A DNA stretch of 64,000 bases from Pseudovibrio sp. Tun.PSC04-5.I4 (GTDB lineage Bacteria > Pseudomonadota > Alphaproteobacteria > Rhizobiales > Stappiaceae): positions 248,001 to 312,000 of the forward strand of contig NZ_FNLB01000008.1 of the NCBI RefSeq assembly GCF_900104145.1, in the 5' to 3' direction. A model generated the notes under the pieces. That model did no database searches, was not told where the DNA came from, and was given only the letters and a program-made list of their open reading frames with translations. Positions 55,794 to 64,000 of the stretch are shown here, in pieces. Within the stretch, counting starts at the first letter, position 1, and each line of letters begins with the position of its first letter. The position numbers were made by a program, and so were the translations under genes.

Positions 55794-57524
55794 ATGATGC
55801 AAAGCGATACAGCCAAAGACGAGCAAGACGGAAAATCCAAAGTACCTGCCGGGACCGCTGCTCTGGCAAAAGGATTAACATTGCTCGACATCATCGCTGA
55901 TGCAGATGAACCAACCCGGTTTTCCGAATTACTGAAGTTATCCGGCCTCCCAAAACCAACCTTTGCGCGCATCCTGCGCACGCTGATCGTTTTTGGTTTG
56001 GTGCGACAGGACGAAAATAAAGGCATCTATACTCTTGGTCCACGGTTTATGGAGCTCTCCCATAAAGTTTGGGACACGTTCGACCTGACCTCTGTGGCGG
56101 GAACCGAGTTGCAACGTTTGTCTCAGGAGCTAAATGAGACCGTTGCCCTTTGCCGTCTTGATAACGACAAAGCGCTTTATTTGGATGAGCGCTCAGGGCA
56201 AGGACTTGGCGTGCGCATTGCCACTGGTCAGCGCGTCCCACTGCATGCAACCGCAGCAGGTAAAGCCCTCATGGCCTTTCAAGATCCGACGACACTGCGT
56301 AGGTTGCTACAAAATATCGAACTTACGAGCTTTACAGAGACCACAATCACCAATGAAGAGCAGCTGCAAGCAGATTTGACGCTGATCCGAGCACGTGGAT
56401 ATGCAGTCTCATTTGAAGAACATTTTCAGGGTGTGAATTCGGTAGCGGTGGCAATCACCGGTAAAGAAGGCCAGCCCATTGGGTCCTTGGCAATCCTCGG
56501 CCCGTCCTCTCGTATGACAGAGAGCCTCATTCATCCCATTGGCCGGGAATTGATTGCCGCGGCACGGCGCATTACCGGAGTTGCTGGAGCCGTCGCAATT
56601 AGCTCGCAGCCCCGTCCAAGAACGAATGCAACCAAAATGAATAAGACACTGCACTGCGTGTTGCCGTGGGGGGCTCAACTGGGCGAATCCCCAGTTTGGC
56701 ACCGTGACGAAAACAAACTCTATTGGGTGGACATTTTAAAGCCTTCCGTTTGCAGGTTTGACCCTAAAACGGGTCAGAATGACAGCTGGGATATCGGCAA
56801 ATTGGTGAGCGCTGTTATGCCTGCAGATGATGGGCGTTTGCTGCTGGCAACGCAAGATGGGCTAGAATGGTTCGACTTTGCCTCCTCGAGCCTGACCCCG
56901 TTTGCTCATCCAGAACGTGGCATCGAAGGCAACCGCCTGAACGACGCCAAAATTGGGCCCGGTGGGTCTGTCTGGGTTGGGTCAATGCGCCTTGATGCCA
57001 GCCAACCAACTGGTGGGCTGTACCGTGTGACCAGTGACGGTTCATTTGAGGTGAAGGAAACCGGAATTGCTGTTTCCAACGGTCTGGGTTGGAGCCCGGA
57101 TGCCAGAACATTCTACTTCGTAGATACAGTTATCGGTGTCATTCTTGCCTATGACACGGCACCGGGCACTGGAGAGCTGAGCAATAAACGTGTCTTTGCC
57201 ACAATACCAGAAAGCGAAGGCCGTCCTGATGGCCTCACCGTTGATGCTGAGGGCGGGGTCTGGGTTGCGATTTGGGATGGCTGGCGCGTCAATCGTTATC
57301 TCCCTGATGGGTCTTTGGACCGCGTGATCGACCTGCCTGTTCCTCGGCCAACGAGTGTCACTTTTGGCGGTCAGGATTTGACTACGCTTTACATCACCAG
57401 CGCAAGAACAAGATTACCAGCTGCAACATTAGCTGAAGCCCCGCTTTCCGGCGGTGTGTTTGCCTGTACGCCGGGCGAAACCGGCATTGCCAATGAACCA
57501 TTCCTAGTGAAGGACATCCAATGA
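55794..57524 (+). CDS. Fusion: IclR-family regulator plus SMP-30/gluconolactonase-type domain
   Basis: 576 residues in a single open frame from ATG 55794 (AAGGA upstream). Residues about 20-80 form a winged helix (GLTLLDIIADADEPTRFSEL, GLPKPTFARILRTLIVFGLV). Residues about 85-265 form the IclR effector domain (VPLHATAAGKALMAF, GYAVSFEEHFQGVNSVAVAI). A short linker (QPRPRTNATKM) leads to the SMP-30 beta-propeller: LGESPVWHRDENKLYWVDI (metal Glu), NRLNDAKIGPGGSVWVGSM, SNGLGWSPDARTFYFVD (Asn) and RPDGLTVDAEGGVWVAIWDG (Asp). An internal ATG at 56637 has no ribosome site. The fusion couples a sugar-lactone hydrolase to DNA binding. Confidence 0.88.
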   Translation: MMQSDTAKDEQDGKSKVPAGTAALAKGLTLLDIIADADEPTRFSELLKLSGLPKPTFARILRTLIVFGLVRQDENKGIYTLGPRFMELSHKVWDTFDLTSVAGTELQRLSQELNETVALCRLDNDKALYLDERSGQGLGVRIATGQRVPLHATAAGKALMAFQDPTTLRRLLQNIELTSFTETTITNEEQLQADLTLIRARGYAVSFEEHFQGVNSVAVAITGKEGQPIGSLAILGPSSRMTESLIHPIGRELIAAARRITGVAGAVAISSQPRPRTNATKMNKTLHCVLPWGAQLGESPVWHRDENKLYWVDILKPSVCRFDPKTGQNDSWDIGKLVSAVMPADDGRLLLATQDGLEWFDFASSSLTPFAHPERGIEGNRLNDAKIGPGGSVWVGSMRLDASQPTGGLYRVTSDGSFEVKETGIAVSNGLGWSPDARTFYFVDTVIGVILAYDTAPGTGELSNKRVFATIPESEGRPDGLTVDAEGGVWVAIWDGWRVNRYLPDGSLDRVIDLPVPRPTSVTFGGQDLTTLYITSARTRLPAATLAEAPLSGGVFACTPGETGIANEPFLVKDIQ

Positions 57525-58300
57525 TTTCGCATCCCCTTTCACCTTCAGCCCTGTTCGACCTGACAGATCGAACAGCTTTGGTTACAGGGTCAAGCCGAGG
57601 CATTGGTGCTGCCATTGCACATGGATTGGCACAGGCTGGAGCAGAAGTCATTGTTCATGGCCAGTCCCAAAATGCAGCAGATGCCCGCCGCTCTGCAATC
57701 CTTGCCGAAGGTGGCATAGCACATGCCTTGTGCGCAGATCTTTCTGCACGCGGAGCAGGACGCCAACTGGTTCAAAAAATTGAAGACCAGTTTGGCAAAC
57801 TGGATATTCTGGTCATCAATGCATCGGCCCAAATCAACGCTGAACTCCCTGACGTGAGCGATGAAGATTTTGACTTTCAGCTTGATGTGAATGTACGCTC
57901 TACCTTTGAAATGCTGCAGGAAAGCCTACCGAAAATGGCAGAGCGTAATTGGGGCCGTGTTGTCAGCATCGGCTCTATCAACCAGCTTCGGCCCAAGGAA
58001 ATTGTGACCACTTACGCAGCGACCAAAGCTGCGCAACATAACCTCGTTCAAAGTCAGGCTCGGGCCTATGCAAAATACGGCGTGTTGCTTAACTCGCTCA
58101 CCCCTGGCCTGATTGATACGGACCGCAATAAAGATCGCAAAGAAGGCGATCCCAAAGGGTGGGAGACTTACACCAAATCTCTCAATTGGATGGGACGCGC
58201 AGGGACCCCGGAAGAAATGGTCGGAGCTGCACTTTTCCTTGCCAGTGACGCCTGCAGCTTCATGACAGGCGAAAACATTGTGATGACTGGCGGTTTCTAA
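57521..58300 (+). CDS. Short-chain dehydrogenase/reductase (SDR), sugar dehydrogenase type
   Basis: 259 residues. The cofactor motif is ALVTGSSRGIGAAIAHGL near 20, VINASAQINAE comes near 100, the catalytic Ser is in VVSIGSINQL and Tyr-Lys in YAATKAAQHN, with the C-terminal ENIVMTGGF. Glycine-rich SSR suggests NADP or NAD; not decided. It overlaps the fusion gene by 4 bases. In the pathway model it would oxidise the free sugar to a lactone that the SMP-30 domain opens. Confidence 0.9.
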   Translation: MISHPLSPSALFDLTDRTALVTGSSRGIGAAIAHGLAQAGAEVIVHGQSQNAADARRSAILAEGGIAHALCADLSARGAGRQLVQKIEDQFGKLDILVINASAQINAELPDVSDEDFDFQLDVNVRSTFEMLQESLPKMAERNWGRVVSIGSINQLRPKEIVTTYAATKAAQHNLVQSQARAYAKYGVLLNSLTPGLIDTDRNKDRKEGDPKGWETYTKSLNWMGRAGTPEEMVGAALFLASDACSFMTGENIVMTGGF

Positions 58301-58346
58301 ATAGCAGAGCCAGCAACGTTTTGATGGAATGGGTGCCCCACCGCGG

Positions 58347-58908
58347 GGTTGCGTCGCAAACTTTTTGTTTGGGGGCAATACACCTATGGCGTAGATACAA
58401 TTATCCTGCGAGCACCATGAACTGGCGGTATGCAGGAACGCCTTGCTGCCCCAGTTGACCATTTCTAATGATGTGGGCGGTTTCAATTCCATCAAGCGTG
58501 GCCTTGGCAGATTGGAAGGCCTTAAACCCCATAATCGGTCTGGTTAACCGCTTGCTGAACCGATGGTCCTGCTCAATGATAGTGTTGAGGTATTTAACCT
58601 AAAGGATGTCGATGAACGCCCACCAGTAGCCTGTGAGGAACAAATAAAGTTGATATTTGTCAGCTCCCCCCGGTTAGTACCGCTTTTGTCCATGACAACT
58701 TTCTCCGGCAGGACTTTGCTGCCAATGGCGATCTCGAAAAAGGTGGTTGCCCCCGTTTCATCGCGTCTCTTTGAGAGCATAAAATCAACCGTTTTGCTTT
58801 GTTTATCAGGGGCACGATACAGGAAACCTTGGATCGTGGATTTGGAGCGTACTCTTTTAAACTGAAGAGGAGTAACCTGCAAATCGACCAAACTTTGCGA
58901 CACAAACC
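58347..58908 (-). mobile_element. IS6-family element copy D, internally deleted
   Basis: Both terminal repeats (GGTTGCGTCGCAAA at 58347 and TTTGCGACACAAACC near 58908) bound a decayed minus-strand transposase. The N-terminus is lost. FLYRAPDKQSKTVDFMLSKR, VMDKSGTNRG, then in another frame LQVKYLNTIIEQDHRFSKRL and LDGIETAHIIRNGQLGQQG with QFMVLAG remain. It follows the SDR gene stop by 46 bases. Confidence 0.8.
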
Positions 58909-59010
58909 TGACCGCCCGTTGCTCTTGGATTAAAGCTATTTTGAAGGTGACTCCAGGAGCGAAAAAAGGGTAGCTTTCGCCTTCCCCTCAACATACCCCT
59001 AAAAGAGGGG

Positions 59011-59478
59011 TTAGTTCGTCTGGGCAACGAGTTCGTGGATATTGCCATCTGGATCTGCGAAAAAGGCGGTGTACTCACCCCAGACTTGCTGCTTTGGAGG
59101 GGCAACGCCTACAACACCTTTTGCCAGCAGGTCAGCGTAGGCAGCGTCCACATCTGCTGTTGACACATATTTGAAACCGACTCCAATCGCCGAACCGACC
59201 CGTTCCCCTGTCAGACTGTCTGATTTCAAGAATGATCCGAGTGTTGCATAGCTGGCCAGAGACAGCCTGATCCCCCTGGAAGAGAACTCGACAAACTCGC
59301 CAGTCTCCATAACAATTTCCATTTCCATCTTATCTTCAAAGAAAGCCTTCATTGTTGGAAAATTGGCGGTATGGATTGTCACCATGTAAATGGTTGCCAT
59401 AGGCTGTTCCGCCAGGGCTGGTTGCTGAAAGCCAATGGCGGCAATCAGAACAAGTAAGGCTGTTTTAATGTGTTTCAT
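59011..59478 (-). CDS. Periplasmic VOC/glyoxalase-family protein
   Basis: 155 residues. A signal peptide (MKHIKTALLVLIAAIGFQQPALA) precedes a VOC fold: IYMVTIHTANFPTMKAFFED in the first module and VGFKYVSTADVDAAYADLLA with YTAFFADPDGNIHELVAQ in the second. Glu in HELVAQ is a typical metal ligand. It overlaps the TetR gene by 14 bases, so the two are one operon. Such proteins include glyoxalases, fosfomycin-resistance enzymes and extradiol dioxygenases; no activity is implied. Confidence 0.82.
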   Translation of the reverse strand: MKHIKTALLVLIAAIGFQQPALAEQPMATIYMVTIHTANFPTMKAFFEDKMEMEIVMETGEFVEFSSRGIRLSLASYATLGSFLKSDSLTGERVGSAIGVGFKYVSTADVDAAYADLLAKGVVGVAPPKQQVWGEYTAFFADPDGNIHELVAQTN

Positions 59479-60199
59479 CCGTTTGGTTTCCTTCTAAAAC
59501 CCAGAGCCATTGTTCAGTATTGTCCAGTAAGTGGTGCTCTAGTTGGGCGATGGTGTCGCTTGGAATATCGAGCTGCGGTCCGTATCCTCTTAAAAAGTTG
59601 ACGAGGTGCGGTCGGAAGAAATTCAACGCTTCTCTTGGCGTCTTGAATTCATTGTCCAGAATGCTAAACCAGACGAACGACATTCCTGTGATCAGTCCCC
59701 ATATGCCCAGTGTTATGTCTGCATTTGATGCATAGTGGGTGTCCGAGGCAAAACCTTCGATCCCGGCTGCAACTTGCTGCATCAATATTGTAATCTTTTC
59801 GCAAATCGCATCGTATTGCTGCCGCTGCAGGATGGAAACTTCTTTCCAGATAGTGGAGGTCGTACAGGTTGTCTCAATAAGGAAGGCTTCTGGATGGGCA
59901 ACATTGAAAATAAAATCCAGCATAGGTATTACCAAGGCTCTTTCCAAAGCGCCTTGGAATTGATCCATCACCATAACCAGCTTGGTATGCCGGACAATTA
60001 GGGAGTTTGTTGCTAGACTGGCGATAACATCCTCCCGGCTCTGAAAATGTCGGTAAAGCGTACCCACAGACACCTCTGCACTCTTTGTTAAGTCGGGCAT
60101 ACGAAAGGCCAGAAGCCCTCCGTCAACGACTATTTTTCGTGCTGCGTTCAAGATCGCCTGTTCTCTCTGTGCTAGTTTTGTTTGTCTGTTTTTCGTCAT
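59465..60199 (-). CDS. TetR-family transcriptional regulator
   Basis: 244 residues from ATG 60199; a TTG 15 bases upstream is possible. The N-terminal domain has EQAILNAARKIVVDGGLLAF, MPDLTKSAEVSVGTLYRHFQ and SREDVIASLATNS. The C-terminal domain is uncharacterised. Translationally linked to the periplasmic VOC gene that it probably controls. Confidence 0.88.
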   Translation of the reverse strand: MTKNRQTKLAQREQAILNAARKIVVDGGLLAFRMPDLTKSAEVSVGTLYRHFQSREDVIASLATNSLIVRHTKLVMVMDQFQGALERALVIPMLDFIFNVAHPEAFLIETTCTTSTIWKEVSILQRQQYDAICEKITILMQQVAAGIEGFASDTHYASNADITLGIWGLITGMSFVWFSILDNEFKTPREALNFFRPHLVNFLRGYGPQLDIPSDTIAQLEHHLLDNTEQWLWVLEGNQTDETH

Positions 60200-60690
60200 G
60201 GTGCTTTCGTTCAATCGAGGTGTTTTGGATTATTTCTGGGCTGCCTGACTGGTCGTCGGTTTCAATAGATCTATTTCTCTTTCAAATACGCACTCGTGAG
60301 CACAAACTGGCTTGGTAAATTCTCGCATAATCTTGATCGTTCCAATGCTTACCAAAAAAGCTTTGCTGTCCACCATAGGGGAGCACCATTCAACAAGCGC
60401 TCGATGGACTGCAGCCTTTTGGGAAAGCTTGTGCGTTGGGATGTGGGCAAGCTGAGAGGGCTGCAGCACCCTCAATCTGCGTAGCTGTAAACCCAAGCCT
60501 CAATCCAGAGCTGCTCCAATACCTCTACAAAGGCACGGCAGCCTTCATCATAGATGATGCGTGTTTCAACCCTCATTCCACCACACACTGAAATCTTCCA
60601 TCCTCCTTCAAAGTGGCGTTCTCCCTACCCTTGCTCCTTCAAATAACGCACGAACTGCGAACGAGCATCTTGGATAACCACCCGCGCAGA
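60200..60690. other. Unassigned stretch with coding-like fragments
   Basis: No gene is supported. A minus-strand segment ending at 60472 (ATG 60574-60576) reads MRVETRIIYDEGCRAFVEVL, EQLWIEAWVYSYAD and stops after 34 residues; it resembles a fragment of a real gene but I cannot identify it. Confidence 0.35.
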
Positions 60691-60864
60691 TCAGCAGTCA
60701 GAATGGTCATTACATGCAGCAAGCGCCTTAGGGGCTGCGCCGGTCGCAGCATCGCGAACCATTTCAAAGATCCATTCAAAGGAGCCTTCTTCAGGCATTG
60801 GTATTGCGCCTGCTTCATTCATAAAGATTTTAATATCGGTGAGGAGGTTTTGGCTGATGTTCAT
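60691..60864 (-). CDS. Small protein of 57 residues, unidentified
   Basis: ATG 60864 is preceded by GGGAG. The product reads MNISQNLLTDIKIFMNEAGA, IPMPEEGSFEWIFEMVRDAA, TGAAPKALAACNDHSDC, short and acidic with two C-terminal cysteines. The longer frame to 61095 is unlikely. No family recognised; ribosome site and composition are the only support. Confidence 0.4.
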   Translation of the reverse strand: MNISQNLLTDIKIFMNEAGAIPMPEEGSFEWIFEMVRDAATGAAPKALAACNDHSDC

Positions 60865-61373
60865 TTGATTTGCTCCCTGCAAGGTCCGTTTCATTCTTCT
60901 TGCCAAAAAAACGGGTGAGCAGATGCAAACTAGGAAGAGCAGTTTCCCCTCAAATGAATACGACATAGAGAAATGAACAGAAGCGCGGCTTGTTGAAACC
61001 TGACACATGACAGGTTTCAACCCGTCAGAAAACATGAGCTGTCCTGGATCGTAAATTCGATGTGGATCCCGCTTTGAAGGCAGGGCACACTGCAAATGGG
61101 CTTCATTTCCTTATCTAATCCTGAGCGGCATATTGTTGAGAAAGTTGTCTGCAGGAGCGGACAATATTTTGTTCATGGAACTAGGGGCTATCAGCAGTCA
61201 TTCAGTTGGTTCCATCAAGGGTTGAGACTACTCGCCGAAAACCTTTTGGATGCGCTATTACCAACGACAGCAGAATGTCAGACACCCGTTCAATCTGAGT
61301 ACCACCAGTTTCCACTATGTCGACTTTTAATACAGTCACCGGAGAGGGCGTTTTCATTAGATAGGAGGTGGAT
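60865..61373. other. Gene-free stretch before the IS30/IS630 composite
   Basis: No supported gene or clear signal; long plus-strand open frames here are not matched by ribosome sites or recognisable families. Confidence 0.4.
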
Positions 61374-61596
61374 TCAACCAATCGCGGCTACACGCTCGGC
61401 AAACTTCTCAGCTGGGTTTGATATTGCAAGGTCTTGCGTGGCCGCTCGTTGAACTGTCTTGCGATTGCATCAAGTTCTGCTTGGGAATGTACAGACAAAT
61501 CAGTGCCACGTGGTAAATACTGGCGTAACAAACGGTTGATGTTTTCGTTTGATCCGCGCTGCCATAGTGCATATGGATCACAATGTAGAAATCGAA
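61374..61596 (-). pseudogene. IS30-family transposase C-terminal fragment
   Basis: The minus strand reads CDPYALWQRGSNENINRLLR, then QYLPRGTDLSVHSQAELDAI, ARQFNERPRKTLQY, after which a one-base shift gives NPAEKFAERVAAIG and a stop. The glutamate of GSNEN is the IS30 catalytic Glu. Only this end is present; it is joined directly to the IS630 copy. Confidence 0.8.
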
Positions 61597-62230
61597 CAAT
61601 TTGCCGTTCATTGCCCCCTCAAGAACCCAAGGAGCCTCCAGTCGATCATGACGCAGGGTGGCGATAAAGGCCCGTGTTTTCCAGTGTCCAAAGGGTGCGT
61701 AATCAATCAGACGTGACCCTTTGGGAGACCAGCCCATGGTTTTAGTCATGTTGGTCTTCAACGCAATCTCGTCGATAAATCCTATACGTGACAACAAGTT
61801 ACGCATAAAAAATTGACGGTGTGTAATCGAGATATCCCGAGACTGCCAGATATCAGGTCGCTTCTGCTCTGCTGCTTGGAGGTCATTTTTTTGTGCCAGG
61901 TCACGACTGCGCAGAACCCACCAGAGCGACACACGGTGGACCGCGACATTGTGGTGATCTGCAAACTCCGATACCAAGTAATTCAGCGTCAAATCTAGTT
62001 TGGTGAACATCCGTGCTTCGATCCAGCCCCTAAGGCTGACAAATTTACCATGACCTCCGCCATTGCCCTGCGCCAGCGGCTCCAGACCACCTGTTTCACG
62101 CTTTAAGATCACAAAGTGCCAGAGGATGTGTTCTGCCCATCACACACCCCCAAAATCGGCTACGCGGATAGGAAATCACAGATCAGAACTCATGAAAATT
62201 CTGAATCGCATAGCTAGCACCACGCTCTAG
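61591..62230 (-). pseudogene. IS630-family transposase, 3' replaced by an IS30 fragment
   Basis: The frame on the minus strand holds a HTH-like start (GWIEARMFTKLDLTLNYLVS), then RVSLWWVLRSRDLAQK, the catalytic FIDEIALKTNMTKTMGWSPK and HWKTRAFIATLRHDRLEAPW, GAMNGKLFDFYI. It then runs into the IS30 fragment near 61591 and so lacks the remaining DDE residues. The end CTAGAGCGTGGTGCTA at 62230 (reverse complement) matches other IS630 ends here. Confidence 0.8.
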
Positions 62231-62285
62231 ACGCGTGCAAAGCGGGTTCTCCAACAACAGGCCCAAATTGATTGGTAAGACGGCG

Positions 62286-63281
62286 CTATTCCGCAGGAAC
62301 CAGTTCTGTTGGCTGCCCAGCTTTGTGCGAGGACAATAGCCCCTCGAAGTAAGCAATCGTTTTTGTGAGCCCTTGATGCAATTCAGTTGTTGGTTGCCAG
62401 CCCAAAAACTCCCGCGCTCGCTCAATATTTGGTTTGCGCTGGAGCGGATCATCTTGAGGAAGAGGTTCCCTGATAATCCGGGATCTGGACCCAGTCAGCT
62501 CCAGCACAAGCTCTGCAAGTTGTTTGATCGTGAACTCTTTTGGATTGCCAATATTGATGGGCATGGAAACGTGATCGGGGGCATTCATCAATCTCATCAT
62601 ACCCTCCACCAAATCATCGCGATAACAGAAAGACCGGGTTTGCAGACCATCTCCGTACAGCGTGATTGGTTTATTTAGCAGCGCCTGCATAATGAAGTTC
62701 GAAACCACTCGCCCATCATTGGGGTGCATACGTGGCCCATAAGTATTGAAAATGCGCATCACGCGGATGTTGATGTTGTTTTGGCGATGGTAATCGTAAA
62801 AAAGCGTTTCCGCGCACCGCTTACCTTCGTCATAACAAGAACGCACGCCGATGGGATTAACGTTGCCCCAATAGTCCTCCGGCTGCGGGTGAACTTGAGG
62901 GTCACCATAAATTTCGGAGGTGGACGCCTGCAAAATCTTGGCTTTAACGCGTTTGGCAAGCCCGAGCATATTGATGGCACCAAGCACGCTTGTCTTAGTG
63001 GTTTGAACCGGATCGAACTGGTAATGCACGGGAGACGCCGGGCAAGCCAAATTATAAATCTCATCCACTTCAACAAACAGGGGTTGGCACACATCATGGC
63101 GCAACAGCTCAAAGCGTTTGTGGTCCAGCAAGTGCTCCACATTCATGCGCGCGCCCGTAAAGAAATTATCGAGACACAACACTTCATGCCCTGCATCCAG
63201 CAGCATTTCACAAAGATATGAGCCGAGAAACCCTGAACCTCCTGTCACAAGAATTCTACGCCGATCATCAAGTGAAAACAT
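62286..63281 (-). CDS. NAD-dependent UDP-glucuronate decarboxylase-like SDR (UDP-xylose synthase type)
   Basis: 331 residues, extended SDR fold. Near the start ILVTGGSGFLGSYLCEMLLD is the NAD loop, LDNFFTGARMNVEHL is the ribose-binding turn, and YNLACPASPVHYQFDP is the UXS-type active-site path. SEIYGDP and SCYDEGKRCAETL hold the catalytic Tyr-Lys, with RIFNTYGPRM. The UXS family converts UDP-glucuronate to UDP-xylose for surface polysaccharide. It stands alone after IS debris, facing away from the BenE gene. Confidence 0.85.
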   Translation of the reverse strand: MFSLDDRRRILVTGGSGFLGSYLCEMLLDAGHEVLCLDNFFTGARMNVEHLLDHKRFELLRHDVCQPLFVEVDEIYNLACPASPVHYQFDPVQTTKTSVLGAINMLGLAKRVKAKILQASTSEIYGDPQVHPQPEDYWGNVNPIGVRSCYDEGKRCAETLFYDYHRQNNINIRVMRIFNTYGPRMHPNDGRVVSNFIMQALLNKPITLYGDGLQTRSFCYRDDLVEGMMRLMNAPDHVSMPINIGNPKEFTIKQLAELVLELTGSRSRIIREPLPQDDPLQRKPNIERAREFLGWQPTTELHQGLTKTIAYFEGLLSSHKAGQPTELVPAE

Positions 63282-63553
63282 GGGCTCTTGTCCGGGAAAT
63301 TATGGAGACTAAGCGAAAGCCTAACAGTCTGCTCCCAAACGTAAACAATGAAAAAAGCCCCCCTATTTATACAGGCTTGTGGCGTTTTCAACTCGTGCAG
63401 CTCATCTATTGAGCTAAACTCAAATATCAGAGCCCCGCACAGGCTTGCTCTCAGATTTGAGGCTGTTAGCATATCCCATGGATATCCTCAGCTTCTTCAG
63501 GCTCTCTGTTCCCCAACTTTGAGAGCCTGAACCATCCCATTGCAGGACTGTAA
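63282..63553. other. Divergent intergenic region
   Basis: No gene; holds promoters for the leftward UXS-like gene and for the rightward BenE-type gene. No repeat recognised. Confidence 0.4.
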
Positions 63554-64000
63554 ATGCGTTCTTCTTTTTCTCTTAGCGCAACCAGCGCCGGTTTTCTCTC
63601 GGCATTTGTTGGATTTGCAAGCTCTTTTGCTATTGTTCTGCAAGGTCTGAGCGGTGTCGGGGCAACGCAGAGCGAGGCGGCTTCCGGCCTTATGGCTCTT
63701 TCTATCGCGATGGGCTTTTGCGGAATTGTATTCAGCCTTTGGAAGCGCATTCCAATATCTGTTGCCTGGTCAACACCAAGCGCTGCACTTCTGGCAACCT
63801 CCGGCGTGCCAGAGGGCGGTTTTGCGGTTGCAGTCGGTGCATTTATAGTGGCGGGTTTGCTTGTTGTTATCACCGGCATGTGGCGCCCGCTTGGGCGTTT
63901 GATCGGGTTTATCCCGGTGACTCTGGCACAGGCCATGCTTGCAGGTGTTCTCCTGCCATTGTGCCTTGTCCCATTCGAGGCAGTAGCTCAGCTGCCAACT
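63554..64000 (+). CDS. BenE-family benzoate/H+ symporter, partial
   Basis: The first 149 residues of a membrane protein that runs off the window. It starts at ATG 63554 with SLSATSAGFLSAFVGFASSF, then GLMALSIAMGFCGIVFSLWK, PISVAWSTPSAALLATSGVP and GFIPVTLAQAMLAGVLL. The WSTPSAALL segment is characteristic of BenE, which moves benzoate or related aromatic acids with protons. The family is about 400 residues with about 11 helices. Identity as benzoate carrier is only inferred. Confidence 0.85.
   Translation, partial: MRSSFSLSATSAGFLSAFVGFASSFAIVLQGLSGVGATQSEAASGLMALSIAMGFCGIVFSLWKRIPISVAWSTPSAALLATSGVPEGGFAVAVGAFIVAGLLVVITGMWRPLGRLIGFIPVTLAQAMLAGVLLPLCLVPFEAVAQLPT

Noticed and set aside
61434..61667. 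Plus-strand open frame over the IS30/IS630 junction
   Set aside because: The opposite strand carries recognisable transposase motifs there, so this is antisense.
1..64000. tRNA, rRNA or CRISPR arrays
   Set aside because: I saw no cloverleaf-like gene, rRNA segment or regular repeat-spacer pattern, though I read by eye and short RNAs could be missed.

Overview
This window most likely comes from a marine alphaproteobacterium, with a Pseudovibrio / Stappiaceae-like origin as the best guess. The guess rests on a two-subunit proton-translocating transhydrogenase (PntA, PntB), TRAP transporters, alphaproteobacterial-style sugar ABC operons and heavy insertion-sequence (IS) debris. No 16S rRNA, tRNA or other decisive marker is present, so the assignment is inference.

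Layout. (1) 395-4996: a SorC/LsrR-type regulator and a small operon with a VOC-like protein, DhaK, DhaL and an LsrF-like aldolase. (2) 5318-8290: an internally deleted IS630, a LuxR-type regulator and a pentapeptide-repeat protein. (3) 8408-12466: an orphan TRAP binding protein, a broken FAD oxidoreductase, cytochrome b561, a RidA protein and a YkgJ-type Cys-cluster protein. (4) 13003-17044: pntA-pntB and a convergent LysR regulator. (5) 17080-23169: an IS graveyard (IS630, IS407-like IS3, a second IS3 split by an intact IS21, and IS6). (6) 23700-27486: a secreted 17-residue-repeat protein and a large secreted DNase-I-fold protein. (7) 27845-45469: two paralogous ABC sugar-uptake clusters. Each has a binding protein, two permeases, an ATPase, a GHL6-type glycosidase-like enzyme and a LacI repressor, and IS6 remnants lie beside the first cluster. 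(8) 45700-49424: an IS5 remnant, a frameshifted PaaX-like regulator, two crotonase-fold enzymes and a TetR regulator. (9) 49650-58300: a sugar-acid cluster with a KDGal-type kinase, DapA-like lyase, enolase-superfamily dehydratase, TRAP transporter, a single-ORF IclR-SMP30 fusion and an SDR dehydrogenase. (10) 58347-63281: IS6 remnant, VOC and TetR genes, an IS30/IS630 composite and a UDP-glucuronate decarboxylase-like gene. (11) 63554 to the end: the start of a BenE-type transporter.

How the parts fit. Regions 7 and 9 look like carbohydrate scavenging. Glycosides enter through ABC systems and are cleaved in the cytoplasm, while sugars or sugar acids enter through TRAP and pass through dehydrogenase, lactonase, dehydratase, kinase and aldolase steps. 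The IclR-SMP30 fusion joins the lactonase and the regulator in one polypeptide, and a KdgR-like palindrome lies in the dgoK-dapA divergent gap. LacI-type palindromes sharing CGTTGTCAACT precede both ABC clusters. Most IS copies are decayed; the IS21 is the only one that looks intact, with terminal inverted repeats and a 5-bp target duplication.
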